DNA from: Bacteroidota bacterium
Lineage (GTDB): Bacteria > Bacteroidota > Bacteroidia > Bacteroidales > JAAUTT01
DNA: 59,324 nt
Direction of reading: 5' to 3'
Assembly: GCA_021779665.1 (NCBI GenBank)
Contig: JAJYAG010000021.1
Coordinates: 1 to 59,324, forward strand
Under the pieces are notes generated by a model. The model worked only from the letters and a program-made list of their open reading frames with translations. It searched no databases and was not told the origin of the DNA. Position 1 is the first letter of the stretch. Each line of letters opens with the position of its first letter. The translations under genes were made by a program, and so were the position numbers. This document shows positions 8,789 through 17,300 of this stretch, in pieces.

Positions 8789-9823
8789 ATGAAATTATTC
8801 ATTCCCGAAAACTACAAACCCCTGCTTGATTTAAAGCAAACCGAAAAAGCCATTAAAGTTGTGAAGGACTTTTTTGAGTTAAGCCTGGCCTCGGAATTAC
8901 GTTTACGAAGAGTCACTGCTCCGCTGTTTGTTCTTAAAGGTACCGGTATAAACGACGACCTGAACGGAATAGAACGCCCGGTGGCATTTCCGATTAAAGA
9001 TATGAATGACTCGGTGGCCGAAGTTGTGCATTCGTTGGCAAAATGGAAACGCATGATGCTCGCCGACTATAATATCGAAATGGGATATGGTTTATATACC
9101 GACATGAACGCAATCCGTCCCGATGAAGAACTGGATAATATTCATTCCCTATATGTTGACCAATGGGATTGGGAACGGGTAATGTCCAAAGAACAACGGA
9201 ACCTTGATTTTCTGAAGAAAATAGTACGTGGCATTTACGACACCATGAAGAGAACTGAATATACGGTATATGAGAATTTCAGCCATATAACGCCAATTCT
9301 GCCAGAAGAAATTACTTTTATACACACCGAAGAATTGCTTGCCCAATACCCTAACCTCACTCCAAGAGAAAGGGAAAGTAAGGCTGCCGAAAAGTACGGA
9401 GCAATTTTCGTTATAGGTATTGGTGGCGATTTAGGCAACAATACCATTCACGATGGTCGCGCTCCCGATTATGACGACTGGAGCAGTCCTTCGCAAAATG
9501 GTTTTAAAGGACTTAACGGCGATATCGTAGTCTGGAACCCTGTTCTGAACTCGGCTTTTGAACTTTCATCGATGGGTATCCGCGTTGATAAGGATGCGTT
9601 ATTGCGCCAGCTCAAAATTGCAAATGCTGAAAGCCGTAAAGATCTCTACTTCCATAAACGATTGCTGAATGGCGAACTTCCGCTGTCGATTGGTGGAGGT
9701 ATTGGTCAATCGAGGCTTTGCATGTTTTATTTAAGAAAAGCTCATATCGGCGAAATTCAGGCGAGCATCTGGCCATCGCAAATGGTTGCCGAATGCAAAA
9801 AACATAGCATATTTCTTATGTAA
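8789..9823 (+). CDS. asnA: aspartate--ammonia ligase
   Basis: This 344-residue enzyme makes asparagine from aspartate, ATP and free ammonia. It matches AsnA along its length (330 residues in E. coli): LRRVTAPLFV, GINDDLNGIERPV, EVVHSLAKWKRM, LYTDMNAIRPDE, SLYVDQWDWE, DYDDWS and the C-terminal LPLSIGGGIGQSRLCMFYLRKAHIGEIQASIWP. The fold is that of class II aminoacyl-tRNA synthetases. I place the start at ATG 8789 rather than TTG 8771, because family members begin a few residues before this point. The gene is monocistronic with a strong terminator after it. Confidence 0.97.
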   Translation: MKLFIPENYKPLLDLKQTEKAIKVVKDFFELSLASELRLRRVTAPLFVLKGTGINDDLNGIERPVAFPIKDMNDSVAEVVHSLAKWKRMMLADYNIEMGYGLYTDMNAIRPDEELDNIHSLYVDQWDWERVMSKEQRNLDFLKKIVRGIYDTMKRTEYTVYENFSHITPILPEEITFIHTEELLAQYPNLTPRERESKAAEKYGAIFVIGIGGDLGNNTIHDGRAPDYDDWSSPSQNGFKGLNGDIVVWNPVLNSAFELSSMGIRVDKDALLRQLKIANAESRKDLYFHKRLLNGELPLSIGGGIGQSRLCMFYLRKAHIGEIQASIWPSQMVAECKKHSIFLM

Positions 9824-9883
9824 CCTTGCTCTTAGCCGGAAGTTTAAAATCATTGAAATAAGAAATCATTTCATTCATAAAAT

Positions 9884-9909
9884 AAAAAAGAGGCAAATGC
9901 CTCTTTTTT
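9884..9909 (+). terminator. terminator of asnA
   Basis: The stem AAAAAAGAGGC / GCCTCTTTTTT has a four-base loop (AAAT) and is followed by a further T-run, 60 bases after the asnA stop. Confidence 0.9.
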
Positions 9910-10000
9910 GTTTTTTTGCAGTTAAGTACACTACTTACCACCTGAATTGTCAGACAGAAATGGTGGTGTTTATGGTTAACAAAACACTAAAGCCGAAAAG

Positions 10001-10378
10001 ATGAAAAAGATAATCAGTACAAAAAATGCTCCTCAGGCAATAGGTCCTTACAGCCAGGCTGTTGAAACAAATGGAATGCTATTTATTTCAGGACAAATAC
10101 CATTGGACCCGACAACAGGTTCTTTTGTTGAAGGAGGTATAAAGGAACAAACCGTTCAGGTTTTAAAAAATATAATTTCTATTCTTGAAACAGCAGGAAT
10201 GAATTACAGCAACGTAATCAAAACCACTGTTTTTCTGACCGATATGGCCAACTTTAAAGAGATGAATGAAATTTATGCCAACTGTTTCAAGGAAAACCCT
10301 CCTGCCCGATCGACCATAGCTGTAAAGGCTTTACCATTAAATGCACTTGTTGAGATTGAGACCATTGCAATGAAGTAA
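10001..10378 (+). CDS. ridA: RidA-family enamine/imine deaminase
   Basis: The 125-residue protein is a full-length Rid protein. It shows APQAIGPYSQAV, FISGQIPLDP, the substrate arginine R103 in PPARSTIAV, and E118 in LVEIE. The trimeric enzyme hydrolyses reactive 2-aminoacrylate released by PLP enzymes, so protecting them. Conservation of the arginine and glutamate places it in the catalytically competent RidA group. The gene is monocistronic and converges on rplI, with a shared hairpin between them. Confidence 0.95.
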   Translation: MKKIISTKNAPQAIGPYSQAVETNGMLFISGQIPLDPTTGSFVEGGIKEQTVQVLKNIISILETAGMNYSNVIKTTVFLTDMANFKEMNEIYANCFKENPPARSTIAVKALPLNALVEIETIAMK

Positions 10379-10381
10379 ATC

Positions 10382-10412
10382 CAGGCTGTAGGCTATAGGT
10401 TATAGGCTGTAG
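10382..10412. repeat. short degenerate GGCTATAGG-type repeat
   Basis: AGGCTGTAGGCTATAGG and TTATAGGCTGTAG form a run of near-identical 9-11 base words right after ridA. It is low-complexity sequence with no evident role. Confidence 0.5.
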
Positions 10413-10474
10413 AATTGAGAATGGATGAAGAGGTAAGTTAGAAGATTTTTAATCAACTATAAGAGAGAAAAACA

Positions 10475-10503
10475 AAAAAGCCACCCGAAATGAGTGGCTT
10501 TTT
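10475..10503. terminator. bidirectional terminator between ridA and rplI
   Basis: AAAAAGCCAC (10475-10484) pairs with GTGGCTTTT (10494-10502). It has a T-tract downstream on the plus strand and an A-tract upstream that serves as the T-tract for rplI on the minus strand. Confidence 0.85.
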
Positions 10504-10525
10504 AATTTTATCATTGACCGGATAA

Positions 10526-10975
10526 TTATTCCGATACGATTTCGAAATCAACTTCGAGAACAACTTCTTTGTGAAGCTTAACTTTAGCCTTATAGCTACC
10601 AACTTCCTTGATAGTGTCGGCATTAACAAGGCTAATGTTTTTGCGGTCAACATCATAACCTTTTTCTTTCAGCGCTTCAGCAACCTGAATTGTGTTCACT
10701 GAACCAAAGATCTTACCGGTTGTACTGGTTTTTGCACCAATCTGAAGTTTGATACCCTTCATTTTTTCAGCAATCTGAAGAGCTTCATCCCTGATCTTAG
10801 CTTCTTTATGAGCACGTTGTCTGGTGTTTTCAGCCAGAACTTTCTTGGCAGATTCAGTGGCAGTTGTGGCTAATCCCTGTGGAATAAGGTAATTACGGGC
10901 ATAACCGTCGCGAACTTTTACAATCTCGTCTTTCTGACCGAGATTTGCCATATCTTGTTTTAAAATTACTTGCAT
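10526..10975 (-). CDS. rplI: 50S ribosomal protein bL9
   Basis: The 149-residue protein has the bL9 N-terminal signature (MQVILKQDMANLGQKDEIVKV, then GYARNYLIPQGLA). A long connecting helix (ESAKKVLAENTRQRAHKEAKI) and the C-terminal globular domain follow. bL9 binds 23S rRNA at the base of the L1 stalk. It is the last gene of the rpsF-rpsR-rplI operon, 18 bases after rpsR. Confidence 0.98.
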   Translation of the reverse strand: MQVILKQDMANLGQKDEIVKVRDGYARNYLIPQGLATTATESAKKVLAENTRQRAHKEAKIRDEALQIAEKMKGIKLQIGAKTSTTGKIFGSVNTIQVAEALKEKGYDVDRKNISLVNADTIKEVGSYKAKVKLHKEVVLEVDFEIVSE

Positions 10976-10993
10976 TGTATTATCCTCCTGATC

Positions 10994-11263
10994 TTATTTC
11001 AACATATCGGTTACATAAGGCAAGAAAGCCAAATGACGAGCCCTTTTAATAGAAGTGGCAACTTTGCGCTGGAACTTCAGCGAGGTACCGGTAAGACGAC
11101 GAGGAAGAATTTTTCCCTGTTCGTTCAAGAATTTCTTTAAAAATTCAGGATCTTTATAATCAACATATTTAATCCTGTTCTTTTTAAAACGGCAGTATTT
11201 TTTCTTTTTAACCTCAACAGTCGGAGGTGTTAAATATCTGATTTCTGATTGATTTGTACTCAT
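10994..11263 (-). CDS. rpsR: 30S ribosomal protein bS18
   Basis: The 89-residue protein has the bS18 core: [27 protein letters not shown], then [35 protein letters not shown]. bS18 forms a heterodimer with bS6 on the 30S platform. It sits 3 bases after rpsF, so the pair is made together. The N-terminal tail carries the cysteine (KYCRF) that many bS18 proteins use to bind zinc, but without a full zinc set. Confidence 0.98.
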   Translation of the reverse strand: MSTNQSEIRYLTPPTVEVKKKKYCRFKKNRIKYVDYKDPEFLKKFLNEQGKILPRRLTGTSLKFQRKVATSIKRARHLAFLPYVTDMLK

Positions 11264-11266
11264 TTC

Positions 11267-11617
11267 TTATTCCTCCGATTTCTTTTCTGCTTGTTTACTT
11301 CTTTTCTTTTCGGCGTATTCAACAGCGTATTTATCCATCTTCATGGTTAAGAAGCGGATTACGCGTTCGTCGCGACGATATTCTGTTTCGAGCTTGGCAA
11401 TAGCTTTACCATCAGCTTCGAACTCGAGCAGATAATAAAAACCTGTCGATTTTTTCTGAATAGGATAGGCCAGTTTCCTGAGGCCCCAATCCTCTTCGTG
11501 CACAATCTTACCACCTTCTTCGGTGATAACGTGCTTGAATTTAAGTACCGCTTCCTTCATCTGAGTATCAGACAAAACGGGAGTTACAATGAAAACGGTT
11601 TCGTAACGGTTTAACAT
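11267..11617 (-). CDS. rpsF: 30S ribosomal protein bS6
   Basis: The 116-residue protein shows [40 protein letters not shown] and [16 protein letters not shown], all standard bS6. A Lys/Glu-rich tail ends the protein. It is the first gene of the operon and is preceded by a textbook Bacteroidota promoter. There is no ssb gene between rpsF and rpsR, as is normal in this phylum. Confidence 0.98.
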   Translation of the reverse strand: MLNRYETVFIVTPVLSDTQMKEAVLKFKHVITEEGGKIVHEEDWGLRKLAYPIQKKSTGFYYLLEFEADGKAIAKLETEYRRDERVIRFLTMKMDKYAVEYAEKKRSKQAEKKSEE

Positions 11618-11648
11618 ACTGTTTATTTTAATTATTAAAATTAGGTCG

Positions 11649-11680
11649 CAAAAGTAGAAACTTTTTTAATATGCACCAAA
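11649..11680 (-). promoter_or_regulatory. promoter of the rpsF-rpsR-rplI operon
   Basis: Read on the minus strand, TTTG (complement of 11677-11680) is followed by 20 bases and TACTTTTG (complement of 11649-11656). This matches the -33 TTTG / -7 TAnnTTTG promoter of the Bacteroidota main sigma factor. The leader would be about 25 bases. Confidence 0.75.
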
Positions 11681-11811
11681 TGAAGGTGAAGAATAATTTG
11701 AGTTAGTCGTAAGTCGTAAGTATATACAAAATAGCAAACACAAGTCAATAGTTGAATCCATGGCCAAACAGCCATTAATAGAAGGTAAGCGTTTTGTCGC
11801 AAGTAATCTTT

Positions 11812-11873
11812 GTAGCGCTAAACGTTGCTTAAAACACTGTTGATTTGGTAAATCAACTAAACAGAATTTGCAA
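11812..11873. repeat. palindromic repeat, copy A (partial)
   Basis: GCGCTAAACG... leads into GTTGATTT-GGT-AAATCAAC and then TAAACAGAATTTGCAA. The last 35 bases are almost identical to the ends of copies B (20561-20655) and C (21850-21945). The rest of the gap 11618-12176 holds no convincing gene. It contains a GTCGTAAGTCGTAAG run at 11706 and AT-rich sequence. Confidence 0.75.
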
Positions 11874-12176
11874 ATAAATGATGTATAAACAGGCAGAAAC
11901 ATAAACATTCGAAGCCAATTATATGATTCTGGAATAAACCGAAAAAGTTAACTCAAAACATTTATCTGAAAATTTCGTCAAAATGTTTTAAAGTGCCATA
12001 TAAATCAATACTAACACTTAAAAACCAAGTTTAAAAAACCATAAATCTATGCAAAATTCATAGCTAAAAACAGTTATATTTTATTCATTATCAGCGTAAT
12101 GACCATTAATTTAATTTGGATTTTCGATTTGCTTTTTCTACTTTCGATTCATTAATCAGCAATTACTGTTTTCCCC

Positions 12177-12389
12177 TTAATTAGAATTTGTGAGGGCGAC
12201 GTTAGAGTGAAACTTATAGGAGATGCCAGTATAGCGTTTTGAAATATTTGCTATGATTAACATCTGTTTAAGAAGCTTCTTTAATTCAGGAGCTATTGCC
12301 ATCAAGCCTTGTTTTTTCCATTTTCTTTTATGGCGAGGAGTTAAGAATGATTTTACTGTCAGGTTTAATCCAGGGTCATACTTCGATCT
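12177..12389 (-). pseudogene. possible remnant of a coding frame, identity unknown
   Basis: A 70-codon minus-strand frame without stops ends at TAA (12177-12179). It reads ...KSFLTPRHKRKWKKQGLM, then AIAPELKKLLKQMLIIANIS and KRYTGISYKF. The basic stretch followed by PELKKLL looks like the C-terminus of some enzyme, possibly a transposase, but I cannot name the family. It has no proper start near its 5' end, and it abuts a block of palindromes. It may be a decayed gene or chance. Confidence 0.25.
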
Positions 12390-12600
12390 TCAAGTAAAGT
12401 ACCCGGAGTTCTCAGTTTTTAACTGACAGCACAAAGTATGGGACTTTGTTGTCAGACTTACCAACTCGCAGCTCCAAGTTTGGAACAGGGTGCACAAAGT
12501 AAGGAACTTTGAGCTTAAAGTGCCATACCTAGAGTTTCCGGTATGAAACTTTAAGCTCCTTTTTTGAACCTTGGAACTCAAAGTATGGAATTTTGATGCT
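12390..12600. repeat. cluster of AAAGT...ACTTT palindromes
   Basis: Several imperfect inverted repeats follow one another: CAAAGTATGGGACTTTG (12432), CAAAGTAAGGAACTTTG (12495), and a long hairpin with arms GAGCTTAAAGT / ACTTTAAGCTC (12511-12558) enclosing CCATACC / GGTATG. The long hairpin is followed by CTTTTTT. A last CAAAGTATGGAATTTTG lies at 12580. The long hairpin could act as a plus-strand terminator, but no plus-strand gene precedes it. A minus-strand open frame through this block is only a by-product of the repeats. Confidence 0.6.
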
Positions 12601-12671
12601 AAAGCAGAAATCCGTTACAATCAATATCTAAACAATAATTTCTAACTATTAACCCTTAAATTTTATCAAAC

Positions 12672-13085
12672 ATGAGCAAAGTAACAGTAAAAATCGAAAT
12701 CCCCGCGGGTAGTCCAGATGATTTGTTAGGTATGGCCTTGAAAGTAGAAAGCAACCATACAAAAAAAGGCACCGACAGTCCGCTGAATGCAATTGACATG
12801 ACAACCTTCAGTGCTAAGTTAAAAAGCGCCAAAGAAAAACGAGCTGAGGCGAAACGGCTTCACGACGAGGCCGAAGCCCTGAACCAGCAAGCTTTACAGG
12901 AATTGGGCATTGCAAAGGGCCAGAATTCGAAAACACCCGGAACAGTTTACAGTCTAATTACCAGCGCACGCGATGTTCTGATGGGTATCAACCGCGGCCA
13001 GGAAGAAAAGCTCAACGAGTGGGGCTTTAAAGTGGTAAACGGATCGGTGGTAAATGCAAAAGTGAAAGCTACGGCTACAAAATAG
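12672..13085 (+). CDS. hypothetical coiled-coil protein
   Basis: The 137-residue protein has no signal peptide or membrane segment, so it is predicted cytoplasmic. Residues about 40-80 are highly charged and likely to be a coiled coil (KLKSAKEKRAEAKRLHDEAEALN). The C-terminal part has PGTVYSLITSARDVLMGIN, then EEKLNEWGFKVVNGSV. I do not recognise the family. The composition and the GxVYSLITSARD-type sequence recall small Bacteroidota proteins of unknown function found near RHS genes, but that is only an impression. It precedes the LamG/RHS pair by 92 bases with a hairpin between, so it is probably a separate transcript. Confidence 0.75.
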   Translation: MSKVTVKIEIPAGSPDDLLGMALKVESNHTKKGTDSPLNAIDMTTFSAKLKSAKEKRAEAKRLHDEAEALNQQALQELGIAKGQNSKTPGTVYSLITSARDVLMGINRGQEEKLNEWGFKVVNGSVVNAKVKATATK

Positions 13086-13096
13086 TGGCAATTTGT

Positions 13097-13140
13097 GAGG
13101 TGTTCCAAAGAGAAGCTTACTCAATTTTAGGGAACACCTC
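13097..13140 (+). terminator. long-loop hairpin after the coiled-coil gene
   Basis: GAGGTGTTCC (13097-13106) pairs perfectly with GGAACACCTC (13131-13140) across a 24-base loop, 11 bases after the stop. No T-tract follows, so termination is probable rather than certain. Confidence 0.55.
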
Positions 13141-13177
13141 CCTATTAACATAAAAATAATAACTAACAATATTTTCT

Positions 13178-14335
13178 ATGAAACATCTTTACAAACTATT
13201 ATTCCTTATAGAATTCCTTATGCTAACTATTGCATTGTCTGCTCAGCCAACAGACAATGTTGTTGCCTATTACCCTTTCAATGGAAATGCCAATGATGTT
13301 ACCGGTAATGGGAAAAATGGTACGATCCGCGGCGCAACCCTAACAACTGATCGCCTAGGTAAACCCAATTCCGCCTATTTTTTCAACGGGTACAGTAATG
13401 TTATTATACTGCCCAATGCACTTTTATCTCAGTCGAATGCTTATGCCATAAGCTGCTGGGTAAAACCATTGGGGAATAATACCTCACCCGACACGGATAA
13501 TTCCCAATATATAATTGACCTTCGGGGGCAATATCAAATTGCCTTAGGTTATAAAGAACCGCTGAACACTCCCAATCCTAATACCTCCTGGTTCTACATT
13601 TACAGCTATCCCGACGCCGTTAGCCAGAGCGTTTATGCACCGGCCAATTCCATGATGCCGGGTAATTGGTACCACCTGCTTTGCAATTACGGCAACAATG
13701 TTATGGAATATTACCTTAATGGGGTGTTCATGGGATCAATAACTGTAAATCCGGCAACAACGGTTTCGGGTTACAATAATACAATAGGCAAGGACTATAA
13801 TATGGATCGCAATAGGCTTTGGTTCTATGGAGCTATTGACGAGGTTTTATTTTACAAACGAAAGCTTACGTCTTCAGAAGTGCAGGCAATATATAACAGA
13901 GGATTAGTTTCGAGCGAGATAACAGAACTTTATGCACCCGTTAGCATCAGTTATAATTACGACTCGTCGGGTAACAGAAGTTCCCGAGCTCCTATTACCC
14001 TCAAATCGGGAAGTTTTATTAATGAAAGGGATTCTATTGGTTCGGAATCGTATGGTGAAAACTACCTGGAGCCCCAAAACGAGGAAATTGAAGGTGGTAA
14101 AATAAACATTTATCCAAATCCAACCCGTGGATTCCTTAAAGTTGAGATTACCGGGATAAAAGATGAAGTTAAAACCTCTATTCAGATATATAATCTGAGC
14201 GGCTCTCAACTTGTAAATATTGTACCCGGCAGCTCAACTTCTGTAATCGACATGAGCAAATACCCCAACGGCACTTACCTGCTTAAGGTTTTTGTGGGAG
14301 ATAAAATGACGGAATGGAAAATTATTAAAGAATAA
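13178..14335 (+). CDS. secreted LamG-domain protein with type IX sorting tail
   Basis: The 385-residue protein has a signal peptide (cleaved near ALSAQ). A LamG/concanavalin-type jelly roll covers about 25-235 (VAYYPFNGNANDVTGNGKNG, AYFFNGYSN, ISCWVKPL, WYHLLCNYG, IDEVLFYKRKLTSSEVQAIYN). After a linker, residues about 308-385 form a type A Por/T9SS sorting domain (INIYPNPTRGFLKVE ... LPNGTYLLKV-like MSKYPNGTYLLKV). The type IX system exports such proteins and anchors or releases them at the surface. LamG domains bind glycans or proteins. It lies 28 bases before the RHS gene and is likely cotranscribed with it, possibly as a surface accessory. Confidence 0.88.
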   Translation: MKHLYKLLFLIEFLMLTIALSAQPTDNVVAYYPFNGNANDVTGNGKNGTIRGATLTTDRLGKPNSAYFFNGYSNVIILPNALLSQSNAYAISCWVKPLGNNTSPDTDNSQYIIDLRGQYQIALGYKEPLNTPNPNTSWFYIYSYPDAVSQSVYAPANSMMPGNWYHLLCNYGNNVMEYYLNGVFMGSITVNPATTVSGYNNTIGKDYNMDRNRLWFYGAIDEVLFYKRKLTSSEVQAIYNRGLVSSEITELYAPVSISYNYDSSGNRSSRAPITLKSGSFINERDSIGSESYGENYLEPQNEEIEGGKINIYPNPTRGFLKVEITGIKDEVKTSIQIYNLSGSQLVNIVPGSSTSVIDMSKYPNGTYLLKVFVGDKMTEWKIIKE

Positions 14336-14363
14336 AACTAATCAACTAAAATTTTCTAAACAC

Positions 14364-17300
14364 ATGAAACATATTATATCACTCATTATATTATTAGCTG
14401 TCTTTTATCACGCTAAAAGCCAGAGCAATGTAGTATATCAATCACCAATTGACCCTGCTACAAGGCAAATTGATACGAATCTGCCAGTTGGAACCATTGC
14501 CGGAGGTGCTTCAGTGAGTGCCAACGGGGCTGCTACCTATTCAATTCCAATTTTTGTTTCACCGGGAACCGAGGGAATACAACCTAACATCTCAATAGTA
14601 TATAACAGTATGGCCGATTATGGTCTATTGGGTATTGGCTGGAATATTTCAGGTCTGTCAGCTATTATCAGAATGGGGAATAACATATTTACCGATGGAA
14701 CAAGCTCACCTGTAAAACTCAACACCAGCGATAAGCTTAGTTTAGACGGAAACCGCCTTATTGCAATATCCGGCACTTACGGAGGGGACGGAACAGAATA
14801 CAGGACCGAAAACGAAACATTTGTCAAAGTTGTGTCGTTGGGCTCTGTAAATGGTTTTCCCGATAGATTTATTGTATACACTAAGGAAGGTCTTGAAATT
14901 GAATATGGTAATACTTCCGATTCAAAAATAGAGGCCCAGGGAAAAACGGATGTAATTATCTGGTATATAAACAAAGTGAAGGATAGAAATGGGAATTACA
15001 TGACCTTTGTCTATACTGAAAATAATGCAACCGGTGAATCAAGAATCGATAGAATAAACTATACAGGAAATGAGCAAGTAGGCTATCAGCCTTACAATTC
15101 GTTAAGATTTTATTATGAAACAAGATTGGATAAAGAAATCTCATATGTTGCCGGGACTAAGTTCCAATCATCGGTATTGTTAAGAAATATTAAAGCATAC
15201 AATAACAGTACCGTTGTAAAGACATTCGAGTTTCTTTATAGTTATGATATACATTCAAAGCTTTCTGAAATAAAAGAATACGGAGCCGACATGACTCCGC
15301 TTAATTCTACCGCCATTTGCTGGGGACCCACAATAAATTCAATTACCGATAATCCCAGCACTTTAATTTCGATTTCTGGTAACAAATACTACGGTGATTT
15401 TAATGGTGATGGACGAACTGACCTGGTATTTTTCACCTATCCAAAGGGTAATAACGATATTACCTACTATCTTGCAAACTCTGATGGGAAAACTTTTACA
15501 AATGGAGGTACAATAATCGGGACAGCAACTACTCTGTTTGACCCCAAAGGTATTATTGTGACCGATTTTGATGGCGATGGTTTGTCCGACATAATTCTAA
15601 AATATAAATGGGTTGGAGACGAATCAATTGATCCCAGATCCACAGGTTTTAAATTCTATAGATCAACAGGTACTGCATTCTCGTTTGTAAATTCAGTTTG
15701 GGCCGGAAATAACACTAGCGAAGAGTTTGCTGGTGATTTTGATAATGACGGGAAAAAAGAGCTATTCTACAGAGCCGTCGATTGGGAAGGCTTTTATAAT
15801 TACTACTTATTAAAGCCCAATAGCCTGCCATTAGTCTTGCGTAATGAGGTTCCGGATGATGATGATATTGTGGTTGCTGATTTTACCGGAGAAGGGCAGT
15901 CCGATGTATTAATACTTACCTCAACAGGGTATTCCATAAATGAGGTTATAAGCAATGAACTGATACAGAAATCAAGTGGAAGCCAAGTTTCTTCTTCCAG
16001 TGGAATAATCAGCTTTGGTGATTTCAATGGTGATGGAAAAGCAGATATTCTAAAGAGTGGCCCCGTTCCTTATTTCTATTTAAGCAATGGCAATACCTTT
16101 GAAAGTGTGAATCCCTGGGACGATATAACCAGGATTAACTTAATTAAGCCTGTTGTAAAAGATTTTAATGGTGATGGTAAGGATGACATATTGGATATTA
16201 CCTCTTCTACAGAGGCAACTTTATATCAGAATTCCGGCACTTATATCGGTGCTATTTCTCTTTTAACTACAACGGTGAGTTTATCCGGATCAGCCGATTC
16301 GTATAACGATTTTAACGGCGACGGATTACCAGATTATTATAACGAAAGCAGGGTGATTTGTTTCAACGAAAATGATAATCGCTTCAAAGTTACCACTATT
16401 CTGGATGGATTTAACAGAAAAACAAGTTTTGCATATAAGTCTATTGTTGATCCATCAGTATATACAAAAGGAGCTGGAGCCACGTATCCGGTTACTGATT
16501 TTCAATCCCCGCTGAATGTAGTTGAATCTATTACCTCCGAGGCCGGATATGGCCAGTTGGTAACTACAAGGTACACCTACCAGGGAGCTAAAAAGCACGC
16601 ATTAGGACGGGGATTCCTCGGATTTTCCGGTGTAACCTCCCTTAACACTACATCCAACATAAAGACTGTAAGCAATAATTATTTGAATACGGTCTATTAC
16701 CTTATGTTGCCTGAGAGTTCACGAACATACTCAGGTAATGCCCTGATTTCAGAACAAATTGACACCATGGAAATAAGAGACTATGGCAGTAAACGACTGT
16801 TTATTTACAGAAAAAGCTCCACCAGCAGGAGTTACGATTTAAATACACAGGCGCTGTATGCAAATTATTACGAAAGATATAACTACGATGACTACGGAAA
16901 CCCGGTTCTAATTGAATCAAATACCGGGGGCATTGTTTATGGAAAAACTGAAAATACCTGGATAAATTCCGGAGGTTATTGCTTAAACAGGGTTTCCACT
17001 AGTAAAACAACCACTTCCAGAACAGGGGAGTCTCCTTTTGTAAGTATTACTGATTATTCGTATTATAACGGGAACCTATTCCGAACAACACACGAACCAG
17101 GGAATGAACAGAAGGTAATTACAGATTATCAATATGGTTCAGCCGGGAAAGTTTACAAGATCACCGTTTCCAACAACGGGACTAATGGCAGGTCGGAAAC
17201 CTTGAATTATGATACTTACAGACGATTTTTAACCAAACGTACCAACGACGCCGGACATTTTACACAAACAACATACGATCCAGGCTTGGGAGTACCGCTG

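Noticed and set aside
11666-11908. 80-codon minus-strand frame before rpsF
   Set aside because: It covers the rpsF promoter and repeat copy A. It has an unlikely composition and no homology that I recognise.
12390-12581. 63-codon minus-strand frame
   Set aside because: It runs through a palindrome cluster, and its composition follows the repeats.
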